Origin: Verrucomicrobia bacterium UBA6015
GTDB lineage: Bacteria; Verrucomicrobiota; Kiritimatiellia; UBA8416
Reading direction: 5' to 3'
DNA: 64,000 nucleotides
NCBI GenBank assembly: GCA_002428045.1
Contig: DIZZ01000281.1
Coordinates: 6,151-70,150, forward strand
Positions 35,766-45,083 of the stretch are shown in pieces. Each line of letters begins with the position of its first letter. Position 1 is the stretch's first letter. A program made the translations under genes and the position numbers. The notes under the pieces are model-generated. The model did not search any database. It was given only the letters and a program-made list of their open reading frames with translations, and was not told where the DNA came from.

Positions 35766-36290
35766 ATGAGAAGAACAAGTCGGGCAATGAGAATGACGAG
35801 CGCGATTACACTGGTTGCATATTTGTGTGCGTTCGGGCCTATACCCGTAGCGCAAGCCGAAGAAAGGATTCCAGTATCGGCGGGAACATTGGTCATGGTG
35901 AGGCCGACTGGCGTCGTTTCGGCGAGCACGAACAAAACCGGGGATACGGTTGAGTTTGTTGTTGTGCAAGACGTGAAAGTGAGTGATATGGTCGTGATCA
36001 AAGCCGGTGCACGTGCCCGCGGTCAAATCGCGTCCGCCCAAAAGGCAGGGTTTCTTGGTATACCTGGCCGGATTTCGGTTGAACTCCAGTCTGTCGAAAC
36101 GGTTGATGGCTCAATGATTCCTGTTCGTGCATCAAAGTCGATGGATGGTGAAGACAAGATTATTATGGCGGTTGTACTGACGTTGATCTGTCTTCCATTC
36201 ATCCTGATCAAGGGTGGCAATGCAGAGATGTCTTCGTCCACTACGTTTGATGCGTTCACCCTGGGCACTGCTGACGTAACCATCAAGTAA
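35766..36290 (+). CDS. Small exported protein of unknown function
   Basis: 174 residues with a signal peptide ending VAQAEE. The mature part has a beta-rich repeat-like pattern: AGTLVMVRPTG, GDTVEFVVVQDVKV, VIKAGARARGQI, then a central hydrophobic segment near residue 140 (IIMAVVLTLICLPFILI). The C-terminal FDAFTLGTADVTIK resembles the end of carrier- or coat-type beta domains. No family is assigned with certainty. An AAGGAAC site lies upstream. It is the last gene before a strong terminator and 44 bases after the YidD fusion. Confidence 0.7.
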   Translation: MRRTSRAMRMTSAITLVAYLCAFGPIPVAQAEERIPVSAGTLVMVRPTGVVSASTNKTGDTVEFVVVQDVKVSDMVVIKAGARARGQIASAQKAGFLGIPGRISVELQSVETVDGSMIPVRASKSMDGEDKIIMAVVLTLICLPFILIKGGNAEMSSSTTFDAFTLGTADVTIK

Positions 36291-36327
36291 GTGACATCCC
36301 TCCGTTTGGGTTCACATTCAATGGTTG

Positions 36328-36362
36328 GGGTTACCCAGTGTAAGCTGGGTAACCCTTTTTTT
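36328..36362 (+). terminator. Rho-independent terminator
   Basis: GGGTTACCCAG (36328-36338) pairs perfectly with CTGGGTAACCC (36345-36355) around a 6-base loop and is followed directly by seven T residues (36356-36362). It ends the 30.1-36.3 kb gene group. Confidence 0.95.
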
Positions 36363-36902
36363 GAAAGACGACGAACGTTGGTCAATCGGGCATTGACCAC
36401 TGGTCAAGCCGGGGGGATCGCGGTAGCGGTCGTGGTAGCCATACACGGCTTGGCACAGCTTCAACCCCAAAAAAAGTATCGCGCTCGCGCCGCTCTGCTC
36501 GTATCCGCTTGCGTTCACAGTGAACCGCTAAAGATCTTACCCTCCTTTTTTCGCACGGGACCCAGGGTGGTCGGCTTGCCCGGAGGTCTTCGCCCTACCT
36601 GCCTTTGCATGGCCTCGTTGCTGCATTTTGGATGCTTGAAATGTAGGGTCGGTTGCGTTAGCGTATGACGTCATGAATTTTATACATGACGACTCCGTGC
36701 TGGATGGGGAGCAGGCTCGGCAGCAACGCATCGAACAGCAGAAGTCCATTGGGCGGGACTGATTCAGCGAGGGTTGCCAGAGCCGCATTCGCGCATTACC
36801 TGGCACAGGTTGATGTGCTAGGGGATCGTGGATGCCGGTCCGGCTTCCAGAAGCATATCATTCGTTGTGGCTCCTCTAGGTCTCAAGCGGAAAGGAATGG
36901 CG
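36363..36902. other. Intergenic region without a supported gene
   Basis: This 540-base stretch holds an inverted repeat at 36379-36399 and a third half-site at 36401. A stretch near 36640-36665 (TGTAGGGTCGGTTGCGTTAG) resembles an interspersed repeat common in bacterial genomes. A 7-bp inverted repeat CGTCATG/CATGACG lies at 36669-36691. Short open frames on both strands lack ribosome sites and any recognisable family. Confidence 0.5.
36379..36407. repeat. TGGTCAAT inverted repeat with a third half-site
   Basis: TGGTCAAT (36379-36386) and ATTGACCA (36392-36399) are perfect inverted copies around CGGGC. TGGTCAA recurs at 36401-36407. It could be a regulator site for the lipid kinase operon about 500 bases downstream, or a small RNA hairpin. 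Confidence 0.45.
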
Positions 36903-37814
36903 ATGCGTAAAGTGCGAGTACTGATAAATCCGAAGTCCGGGTTGCCGCGGGGCTTTTCGTCGCTCCGCCAGGCGCTGGATATGCATTGGGATGTGGCTGG
37001 CACCGAGCTGACCTATCAATTTACGCAAAGCAAGGAGGACGGGGTCGCCAAGGCTCAACGGGCGGTTACCGACGGTGTCAATATTATACTCGTTTCCGGA
37101 GGCGATGGGACCGTGAGTACGATCAGCCGCGTGCTGGTCGACACCGACGTGGCCCTCGGCGTGATTCCCACCGGCAGCGGAAACGGGTTTGCCCGGCATT
37201 TCGGAATCCCGCTGGCTCCGTCCAGAGCGGCCGAGGCATTGGTTCATGCCGAGGAGCGGCGAATTGATGTCGGTCTGGTCAACGGATTGCCGTTCTTTGT
37301 GACCTGCAGCATGGCCTGGGATGCCGCCTTCGTCCGGACCTTCGAGAAATTCCCGATGCGCGGCATCCTGCCTTACGTTTTTGCAGGGGTGCAGGAGTTT
37401 TTTGATTACGAGCGCCAGGATATGGACGTAACCTTCGACGACGGGGAAACGCTTCACCTGAAGAGCCCCATGATCATGACCGTGGCGAATCTGACGCAGT
37501 TTGGCGGCGGGGCCTTGATTGCGCCCCATGCAGAGGATGATGACGGAAAACTGGAGTTTATCGGGGCCTTGCAGAAGGATTTCGCATTGCTGCTGGCCAA
37601 TCTGGGTCGCCTTTTCAATGGGTCGGTAAGCCAGATCCCGCGGTTGGTCACGCGCAGTTCCTCACGCATGACCATTGAGCGTCCGAAGGCGGCCGCGATC
37701 CAGGTCGATGGAGAAATGGTTGAAGCGCCACAACGGCTGGATATCGTGGTTAAGCCGTTTGCGCTGCGGGTCCTAGTGCCGCGGAAATACGGAAAAAACG
37801 ACGACAGGGGGTAA
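36903..37814 (+). CDS. Diacylglycerol/sphingosine kinase-like lipid kinase (DgkB/YegS type)
   Basis: 303 residues. NPKSG at residues 9-13, GGDGT at 66-70 and PTGSGNGFA at 89-97 form the nucleotide site of the DAGK catalytic domain, and the C-terminal beta-sandwich ends with an IQVDGEMVEAPQ stretch. It phosphorylates a lipid hydroxyl with ATP at the membrane surface. Two ATGs compete; the one at 36903 is chosen because AAAGGA at 36891-36896 is 6 bases upstream. The EEP phosphohydrolase gene begins 4 bases after its stop, so the two are co-transcribed. Confidence 0.9.
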   Translation: MRKVRVLINPKSGLPRGFSSLRQALDMHWDVAGTELTYQFTQSKEDGVAKAQRAVTDGVNIILVSGGDGTVSTISRVLVDTDVALGVIPTGSGNGFARHFGIPLAPSRAAEALVHAEERRIDVGLVNGLPFFVTCSMAWDAAFVRTFEKFPMRGILPYVFAGVQEFFDYERQDMDVTFDDGETLHLKSPMIMTVANLTQFGGGALIAPHAEDDDGKLEFIGALQKDFALLLANLGRLFNGSVSQIPRLVTRSSSRMTIERPKAAAIQVDGEMVEAPQRLDIVVKPFALRVLVPRKYGKNDDRG

Positions 37815-37818
37815 TGGC

Positions 37819-38544
37819 ATGCGGATGGTGCTTTACAATATGCGGTATGGAACCGGCGGCGGCTTTCGTCTGCCCTGGCAGGGATATCTGCGGCAAACGG
37901 GATCGAATGTGGATGTGATCGCCAGCTTCCTGCAGGGGCTGAATCCGGATATCGTGGGGTTGGTCGAGGTGGATGCCGGCTCCTTCCGCCATCGCAGCAG
38001 CCAGGCGGCGCGAATTGCCGAGCGGCTCGGTCATTACCATGCCTACATGTCAAAATATCATGCCGATTCGCTGATCAACCGGATTCCGGTATTGAACCGG
38101 CAGGGGAATGCATTCCTGACGCGGGACACGATCAAGCAACAGCAATTCCACTACTTCGACAAAGGGGTCAAACGCCTCGTGATCGAACTGGAACTGGAAT
38201 CGCTGACCGTCTTTCTTGTGCATCTTTCGCTCAAATTCCGGATCCGGCATCATCAATTGCAGCAGCTTTATGCCATGGTCAAGACCACGCGCAAACCGCA
38301 CATCGTAGCCGGCGATTTCAACCCCTTGTGGGGGGATCACGAAACGGCGCTCTTCCTCGGGGCGACGGGGCTGGTAAGTGCCAACAGGTCGGGGCAGGCG
38401 ACGTTTCCAAGCTGGAAGCCCAAACGGCAGCTTGACTTCCTTTTTCACAGCCCGGAGGTCAAGGTCCAGCATTTCGAGATTCCGGCGGTGCCCTATTCGG
38501 ACCACCTGCCCCTCGTCTGCGACTTCACCGTCAGTGCATCCTAG
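37819..38544 (+). CDS. Endonuclease/exonuclease/phosphatase (EEP) family hydrolase
   Basis: 241 residues with the EEP fold. Asn7 and Glu50 (GLVEVD) bind metal, GDFN is at 165-168 and SDHLP at 227-231 supplies the catalytic Asp-His pair. Members hydrolyse phosphodiesters in DNA, inositol lipids or sphingomyelin-type lipids. Coupling to the lipid kinase favours a lipid substrate, but that is inference. No signal peptide is present. Its 3' end overlaps the convergent pheA gene by 4 bases. Confidence 0.85.
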   Translation: MRMVLYNMRYGTGGGFRLPWQGYLRQTGSNVDVIASFLQGLNPDIVGLVEVDAGSFRHRSSQAARIAERLGHYHAYMSKYHADSLINRIPVLNRQGNAFLTRDTIKQQQFHYFDKGVKRLVIELELESLTVFLVHLSLKFRIRHHQLQQLYAMVKTTRKPHIVAGDFNPLWGDHETALFLGATGLVSANRSGQATFPSWKPKRQLDFLFHSPEVKVQHFEIPAVPYSDHLPLVCDFTVSAS

Positions 38545-39368
38545 GATTTATAGGTCTTGTGGCAGGGGTAGGACCCGCAAATGCGCATGCTGACGCAATC
38601 CTTGGCGGCGCTTTCGAGGGCGCGCCGGACTCCGTCGGATGCAGCCGCCCCATCCAGGTCGACCAGGAATGCGTATTCCTGACGCACCCCACGGATCGGG
38701 CGTGACACCAGACGGGAAAGGTTGATCCCTTCGGTATGCAGAAGTCCAAGGAATTGGTAAAGGCTGCCGGGTCGATTCTGCAGGCGTATGGCCAAGGTCG
38801 TCTTGACGCTGTCCGCAGGGATGTCCCTTTTGCCCGTCACCACGATGAACGTGGTGATGTTGGGAATATCCGAGGCGACGGGGAAATGCAGGATATCGAG
38901 GCCGAACTGCGTTGCCAGATTGCGGGAGGCGAGGGCGGCGGCATGCAGGTCGGCGGCCGCCATGGCGGCGGCCGCCGCCGTGCTGGCCGCCTCGCGTTTC
39001 TCGACCCCCTTGAGGTTCTTGGCGATCCATGGTGAACAGTGGATAAGCGGTACAAAATGCGAGTATAAGCGTTTGACAGGGAATCCTTTGTGTCCGAGAT
39101 GAGCCAGTTTTACGTCAAGCGAGAGTTCTCCGACGATGTGAATGACCGGTTTATTATCCAGAAGAATATCGATCGTCTCATTGATCGCTCCGCCGGAAGA
39201 GTTCTCGATCGGGATAACGCCGAGCGTCCCCTTGTTCTTGGCGACGAAGGTGCAGACATCCAGAATGCTGGACAGCGGAATCATGTGGGCCTTGCCGAAA
39301 CGTTTTCGGGCAACCAAATGAGAATAGGTTCCGAGCGGGCCTAGGAACGCGACGGTTTGCTGGGTCAT
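38541..39368 (-). CDS. pheA: Prephenate dehydratase-like protein with ACT domain
   Basis: 275 residues with the normal layout of prephenate dehydratase: a periplasmic-binding-protein-like catalytic region (FLGPLGTYS, IPIENSSGG) and a C-terminal ACT domain for phenylalanine feedback (about 190-270). The enzyme converts prephenate to phenylpyruvate in phenylalanine synthesis. Two motifs are altered. The catalytic TRF motif reads TTF at residues 172-174, so the conserved Arg is lost, and the ACT ESRP motif reads VSRP at 221-224. The enzyme may have changed activity or regulation. It stands alone; no other aromatic-pathway gene is nearby. Confidence 0.82.
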   Translation of the reverse strand: MTQQTVAFLGPLGTYSHLVARKRFGKAHMIPLSSILDVCTFVAKNKGTLGVIPIENSSGGAINETIDILLDNKPVIHIVGELSLDVKLAHLGHKGFPVKRLYSHFVPLIHCSPWIAKNLKGVEKREAASTAAAAAMAAADLHAAALASRNLATQFGLDILHFPVASDIPNITTFIVVTGKRDIPADSVKTTLAIRLQNRPGSLYQFLGLLHTEGINLSRLVSRPIRGVRQEYAFLVDLDGAAASDGVRRALESAAKDCVSMRICGSYPCHKTYKS

Positions 39369-39443
39369 AGATCTCCATCTTTTTATTTGCCTGAAACAAC
39401 CATGGGTAATCTACACAACGCCGTGGGCTTTGGCAAAAATAAT

Positions 39444-40563
<1,120 letters not shown>

Positions 40564-40663
40564 CGCGTGCTCGCTTTCATAAACTCAAACTCCTTTTGCT
40601 TCCCTATCAAGGGGCTTACAGAGGCTGGGCGTTATCTCCACGCGAGTGGAGGGCGCATCGGTT

Positions 40664-41521
40664 ATGTCAGGGATTTGGGGTTTGAGAGAGAAGCGCTTAA
40701 TAATCTGGGGACTGGTGCTGGCGGTTGTGGTTCTGCTCAATCTTCCGGCGCCTGCGGCTTGGCGTGTGTCGGCGGAATGTCGCGATTCCATCGGCCCCTT
40801 CCAGAATGTCTTTTCCCTTCTGGTGGTTCGAACCGGGCAATGGGTATCGCGGATCGGGCGTACCCAGCGTATCCTGGAGGAAAAACAACAACTGGAAGTT
40901 CGCATCGCCACGCTGGAGCATCGGCTGCGACGACTTGAACGCTTCGAAATCGAAAATGAAACCCTGCGCCGCCAACTCGGTTTTTCCATTCTCTCTCCGC
41001 ATAAGCTACTGCTTTGCGAAGTCATTTCCCGCGGGGATCTGAGTGGCTGGTGGGAGACCGTCCGGCTGAATAAGGGGCTGGCTGATGGGGTCGCCTCGGG
41101 AATGGCGGTGATCAATGACGAAGGCTTGGTCGGACGGACCATCGGCGTCACGGCCCGCACCTGTGATGTCCTGTTGATCACCGACCCGAATTGCAAGGTG
41201 GCCTGCGAAACCGCCAATAGCGGGGCCTTCGGGATTATGCGAGGGATGGGTGCCCGGCTCATTGGACGTGCGGCGATGGAGTTGCTTTCACCAGCCAATC
41301 CGGTGGAACTTAACTATATTTCGACCACGCATGCGATCCAGGAGGGGGATGTCGTGCTCACGTCGGGTTTGGGGAGCGTCTTCCCTGCAGGGCTTCCCGT
41401 GGGACGGGTCGGGGGCGTTCGTATGCATTCCTCCGGCCTGTACCGTCAAGCGGATGTGGTGCCCTCGGCTAGTCTGGTCTCTTTTCGGTATGCCTTTGTG
41501 GTGATGGAGCAAAAACAATGA
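40664..41521 (+). CDS. mreC: Rod shape-determining protein MreC
   Basis: 285 residues with a short cytosolic N-terminus, one membrane helix (LIIWGLVLAVVVLLNL), a periplasmic coiled coil (about residues 65-105, ILEEKQQLEVRIATLEHRL) and two beta-barrel domains. It links MreB and the PBP2-RodA synthase. The ATG at 40664 is preceded by GGAGG 11 bases upstream. It follows mreB after 100 bases and overlaps mreD by 4 bases (ATGA). Confidence 0.92.
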   Translation: MSGIWGLREKRLIIWGLVLAVVVLLNLPAPAAWRVSAECRDSIGPFQNVFSLLVVRTGQWVSRIGRTQRILEEKQQLEVRIATLEHRLRRLERFEIENETLRRQLGFSILSPHKLLLCEVISRGDLSGWWETVRLNKGLADGVASGMAVINDEGLVGRTIGVTARTCDVLLITDPNCKVACETANSGAFGIMRGMGARLIGRAAMELLSPANPVELNYISTTHAIQEGDVVLTSGLGSVFPAGLPVGRVGGVRMHSSGLYRQADVVPSASLVSFRYAFVVMEQKQ

Positions 41522-42039
41522 TGTTTGGCATGTTAATGGGGATTTCGATGCTGGTTGCCCTGCTGCTGCAGGCGCACTTGCCAGGAATCACGCTGTTGGG
41601 GGGGGCACGCTGGCCGGTATTGTGCAGCCTCGTGCTGTATTACGCCCTCAATCATCATGGGGTTGCCGGTGCGGTCTGTGCGTTTGCCTGCGGCCTGCTG
41701 ATCGATTCATTGAGTCTGGTGCCGCTGGGGTATTCCGGTTTGCTCTTGTGTCTGATGGCCCTGTCCGCCGGTGCCTGTCGCAAGCATGTGCTCCCCGAAG
41801 CGATGGTGACGGCGTCTGTTTTCGGCGGATTAGGTGCCGGGCTCTATGCCTTGTTGCTTTATGCGATGCTTGCCAACCAAGGCGTGCAGGGGGTATCCCT
41901 GGGTGTCGTGGTCGCGCGGATTGCTGGCAGTGGGGTGCTCGGTGCCATCACGGCGCCACCGGTCTTTTTTGTGCTTGCGCGGTTGCATCGGGCGCTGGAG
42001 CTGGGAGATAAGGAGGCTCAACACCGTGTCAACGCGTGA
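41518..42039 (+). CDS. mreD: Rod shape-determining protein MreD
   Basis: 173-residue polytopic inner-membrane protein with about five or six hydrophobic helices, for example MLVALLLQAHLPG and AVCAFACGLLIDSL. The FACGLLIDSLSLVPLG stretch is the most conserved MreD segment. The ribosome site (AAGGAGG) of the next gene lies inside its last codons. Identity rests on topology, position and that stretch. Confidence 0.88.
   Translation: MMFGMLMGISMLVALLLQAHLPGITLLGGARWPVLCSLVLYYALNHHGVAGAVCAFACGLLIDSLSLVPLGYSGLLLCLMALSAGACRKHVLPEAMVTASVFGGLGAGLYALLLYAMLANQGVQGVSLGVVVARIAGSGVLGAITAPPVFFVLARLHRALELGDKEAQHRVNA
42010..42016 (+). promoter_or_regulatory. Ribosome-binding site that fixes the mrdA start
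   Basis: AAGGAGG (42010-42016) is 9 bases before a GTG at 42026, within the end of mreD. It shows that the PBP2 reading frame starts at this GTG and not at an ATG far upstream in the same frame, which would only translate mreD in a shifted frame. Confidence 0.85.
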
Positions 42040-43861
42040 ACGAACCGACGTTATCCACCTGCGTATCCGCCTGTTGTTGACCGGGATGCTTCTCGCGTTT
42101 GGCTTGCTTTGCATCCATCTCTGGCGGATTCAAGTGCTGCGCAGCTCGGAGTTCAGTAGCAGTCTGGATCGCCAGAGCATCCGGCGGGTGCGGTTACCCG
42201 GAATCCGCGGCCGTATCTTCGATCGGGCCGGGCGTTGCCTGGCCGACAACCAGCCGCAGTATTGTCTGGCGATCTATACCGAGGAATTGCGTCAGCGGGG
42301 GCGCTGGTCGCGGACGATTGACAAGGTTGATGAAGTGGTGAACGAGATGTCGCAGATTCTGGGCATTCCGCGGCAGGTTACCAAGGATGATATTGCCCAG
42401 CACGTCCAGCGGCGTCTGCCTTTGCCGTTTCTGGCCTGGCGCGGTCTGGATGAGCGGGCGCTTGCCCGTTGGGCAGAGAATGATCGAAGGGTGCCCGGCG
42501 TAGATGTCTATGTTGAACCGGTCCGGGTCTATCCCTTTGGTGCCAGCGCCGCTCATGTGATCGGGTATGTCGGACGTTCCAATCCGTCCGCCAGCACGGA
42601 GGATAACCCATATCATTATTATTTGCCGGAGATGGAGGGGAAGGGGGGGGTTGAGAAAACGGCGGATGGGCGATTACGGGGACGTGCCGGAGGGCGTCTG
42701 ATCCGCGTTGATGCCTCCGGGTTCAAGCATGACGAGACCGGGGATCTTCAACCGAACTCGGGGCAGGATGTCAGGCTGACGCTGGATATCGAGGTTCAAG
42801 GCATGGCCGAGGAGATCCTGGGCGAGAGACTGGGGGCTGTCGTCGTGCTGGATCCTCGGAATGGCGATGTCCTCGCCCTAGCCAGTACGCCGCGTTTTGA
42901 TGTCACCGCCCTGCAATCGCAGAAGGCGTGGCAGGCACTGCTCGCGGACACTCGACGTCCCCTGATGAACCGGGCGATTGCGGGGCAGTATCCCCCCGGC
43001 AGTATATTCAAGCCCCTCGTGGCGCTGACGGCGCTGATCAGCGGTCGCGTGAATTCCTCGACCGTGATCTCTTGTACCGGGGTACATACCATCGGGCGGC
43101 ATGAGATCAACTGCTGGTCCAAGCGCGGGCATGGGGATCTTTCAATGCGCAAGGCGCTAGAGCAATCCTGCAACCCATTTTTTATCGAATGCGGGTTACG
43201 TTCCGAATACCGGCGGCTTTATCACATGGCCGACTCCGTGGGTTTTGGCCGTCGCACCGGTATTGAACTGGAGGGCGAGGCGACGGGGCTGTTGCCGGAT
43301 GACGAGTGGAAGCGTCGGGAGCGTCGGGATGCCTGGCGTCCTGGCGATACGGCCAATGTATCGATCGGGCAAGGGGCGCTACTGGTGACCCCCCTGCAAA
43401 TGGCCATGTTCACAGGAGCACTGGCCAATGGTGGGGGTGTCTATCGCCCGCGCCTGTGGCATGGCGAGGTGCAACGCGGCGAGCTTTTGCAGCAGATGGC
43501 GTGGGGCGCGGAGGATCTCGATCTGGTTCGCGGCGGAATGCATGATGTCATCCACGCCGAGACAGGGACGGGGAAGCGGGCGCTCGTTGACGGGGTCGTC
43601 ATGGCGGGAAAAACGGGTACGGCGCAGTATGGCAACGGGTTGAAACATGCGTGGATGATTCTTTTCGCGCCGTTTGAATCCCCTCGCTATGCCGTGGCGA
43701 TGGTGGTTGAGAATGCGGTTTCGGGAGGCATTACGGTGGCCCCGCTCATGCGGGAACTGATGCAGCGGATCCTGATTCGTGACGGGGTGCTTTTGCCGGT
43801 GCCTGGAGAGCCGGGTGGAATGGATCTTGAATTGATCGAGGGCGAGGCCGATGCGGGATAA
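42026..43861 (+). CDS. mrdA: Penicillin-binding protein 2 (peptidoglycan transpeptidase)
   Basis: 611 residues starting at GTG. A membrane helix (about 13-32) leads to a pedestal domain (RGRIFDRAGRCLADN) and the transpeptidase domain. Active-site motifs are S326-x-x-K329 in PPGSIFKPL, S381-C-N383 and K529-T-G. It crosslinks peptidoglycan during elongation, in complex with RodA and MreC. It overlaps mreD by 14 bases and rodA by 11 bases, implying translational coupling. Confidence 0.95.
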   Translation: MSTRERTDVIHLRIRLLLTGMLLAFGLLCIHLWRIQVLRSSEFSSSLDRQSIRRVRLPGIRGRIFDRAGRCLADNQPQYCLAIYTEELRQRGRWSRTIDKVDEVVNEMSQILGIPRQVTKDDIAQHVQRRLPLPFLAWRGLDERALARWAENDRRVPGVDVYVEPVRVYPFGASAAHVIGYVGRSNPSASTEDNPYHYYLPEMEGKGGVEKTADGRLRGRAGGRLIRVDASGFKHDETGDLQPNSGQDVRLTLDIEVQGMAEEILGERLGAVVVLDPRNGDVLALASTPRFDVTALQSQKAWQALLADTRRPLMNRAIAGQYPPGSIFKPLVALTALISGRVNSSTVISCTGVHTIGRHEINCWSKRGHGDLSMRKALEQSCNPFFIECGLRSEYRRLYHMADSVGFGRRTGIELEGEATGLLPDDEWKRRERRDAWRPGDTANVSIGQGALLVTPLQMAMFTGALANGGGVYRPRLWHGEVQRGELLQQMAWGAEDLDLVRGGMHDVIHAETGTGKRALVDGVVMAGKTGTAQYGNGLKHAWMILFAPFESPRYAVAMVVENAVSGGITVAPLMRELMQRILIRDGVLLPVPGEPGGMDLELIEGEADAG

Positions 43862-45053
43862 ACTCATAGCAGGATGGGCGTTGTTTCGTAAATCCAACTG
43901 GCTGCTGACTGCGGTGGTTGCGGCCTTGCTGCTGCTTGGTGTCCTGTTCGTCTACAGCGCCTGCTACATCAGCGAGGAGCATGAGGTCAAGCCGTTGTAT
44001 CTGAAGCAGTTGCTGTGGGTCGCGATGGGGGCGTTTTGTTATGTTTCCTTTGCCATCATGGATTTTCACCAACTCAAGAAATACATGTGGGGCATCTATG
44101 TTGGCTCCCTCGCCTTGTTGGTAATGGTTCTCTTGTTTGGCCAGACGATTTACGGAGCCAGGCGTTGGTTGCTGTTTTTCGGTAATCTTATCAGTATCCA
44201 GCCGTCGGAGTTTGCCAAGTTATCCACGATTGTACTACTGGCTGGGCGGCTTGGCGATCCGGGGGTGCAGGTGCATCGACCGGCGGAAATCGTGAGAACG
44301 CTGCTTTTGATGGCACTGCCGGCGGGGTTGATCATGATGCAGCCGGACCTGGGCACGGCCATGGTGTTTGTGCCTGCGTCGTTGGTGCTGATGTTTGTGG
44401 CCGGAGTGCCATTTCGGTATGTCGGGGGGTTGGTCGGTGCGGGGGTTTGCATGGTGGCGTTCGTGCTGACCACCATGTACCTGCCTGCCAAGCTGGGGGC
44501 TGGTGAACCACTGCAGGAGCGGATCGCCTCGATGTCGGGGCTGACGGATTACCAGCGAGGCCGGATCGAAGTCTTCTTTAATCCGGCCAAGGATCCGCTC
44601 GGTGCCGGGTGGAACAAGCGGCAATCGGAAATTGCCGTAGGTTCCGGGGGATTGCGAGGGAAGGGGTATTTGCGGGGAATTCAGAATATCCTGGGCTTCC
44701 TGCCACGTTCCGTGGCACCGACGGACTTCATCTATTCGGTGATTGCCGAGGAAACGGGGTTCATGGGGTCGGTGGTCGTGCTGCTGCTTTTCTCCTCCGT
44801 GATTACGTTGGGGATGCTGATTGCACTGCGCACGCTGGATCCGTTCGGTCGGCTGCTGTGCGCAGGGGTGACGGTGATGTTTTTCTTTCATGTGTTCATC
44901 AATGTGGCAATGACGGTCGGGCTCATGCCCATCACGGGAATACCATTGCCGCTGCTGAGCTATGGGGGGTCGTTTATGATCGTTATGATGTCGTCGCTCG
45001 GCATCATGCAAAGTGTGTATATCCGGTGTGATCGGCGGGCGTCCTATCAGTAG
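43851..45053 (+). CDS. rodA: Peptidoglycan glycosyltransferase RodA (SEDS family)
   Basis: 400-residue polytopic SEDS protein with about ten helices, polymerising lipid II with PBP2. Family landmarks are YGARRWL and IQPSEFAKL in the middle, GGLRGKGYLRGIQN with FLPRSVAPTDFIYSVIAEETGF, and the C-terminal MTVGLMPITGIPLPLLSYGGS. The length is normal. The start overlaps mrdA. Confidence 0.96.
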   Translation: MRDKLIAGWALFRKSNWLLTAVVAALLLLGVLFVYSACYISEEHEVKPLYLKQLLWVAMGAFCYVSFAIMDFHQLKKYMWGIYVGSLALLVMVLLFGQTIYGARRWLLFFGNLISIQPSEFAKLSTIVLLAGRLGDPGVQVHRPAEIVRTLLLMALPAGLIMMQPDLGTAMVFVPASLVLMFVAGVPFRYVGGLVGAGVCMVAFVLTTMYLPAKLGAGEPLQERIASMSGLTDYQRGRIEVFFNPAKDPLGAGWNKRQSEIAVGSGGLRGKGYLRGIQNILGFLPRSVAPTDFIYSVIAEETGFMGSVVVLLLFSSVITLGMLIALRTLDPFGRLLCAGVTVMFFFHVFINVAMTVGLMPITGIPLPLLSYGGSFMIVMMSSLGIMQSVYIRCDRRASYQ

Positions 45054-45083
45054 CCGGATATTTTTGAAGGGAAGGGGAACGTT

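Noticed and set aside
36291..36668. 125-codon open frame after the small exported protein
   Set aside because: It runs through an intrinsic terminator and an inverted repeat and has no ribosome site or motif.
41834..42025. N-terminal extension of PBP2 from an upstream start in frame
   Set aside because: It reads mreD sequence in a shifted frame. A ribosome site AAGGAGG and a GTG at 42026 give the correct start.
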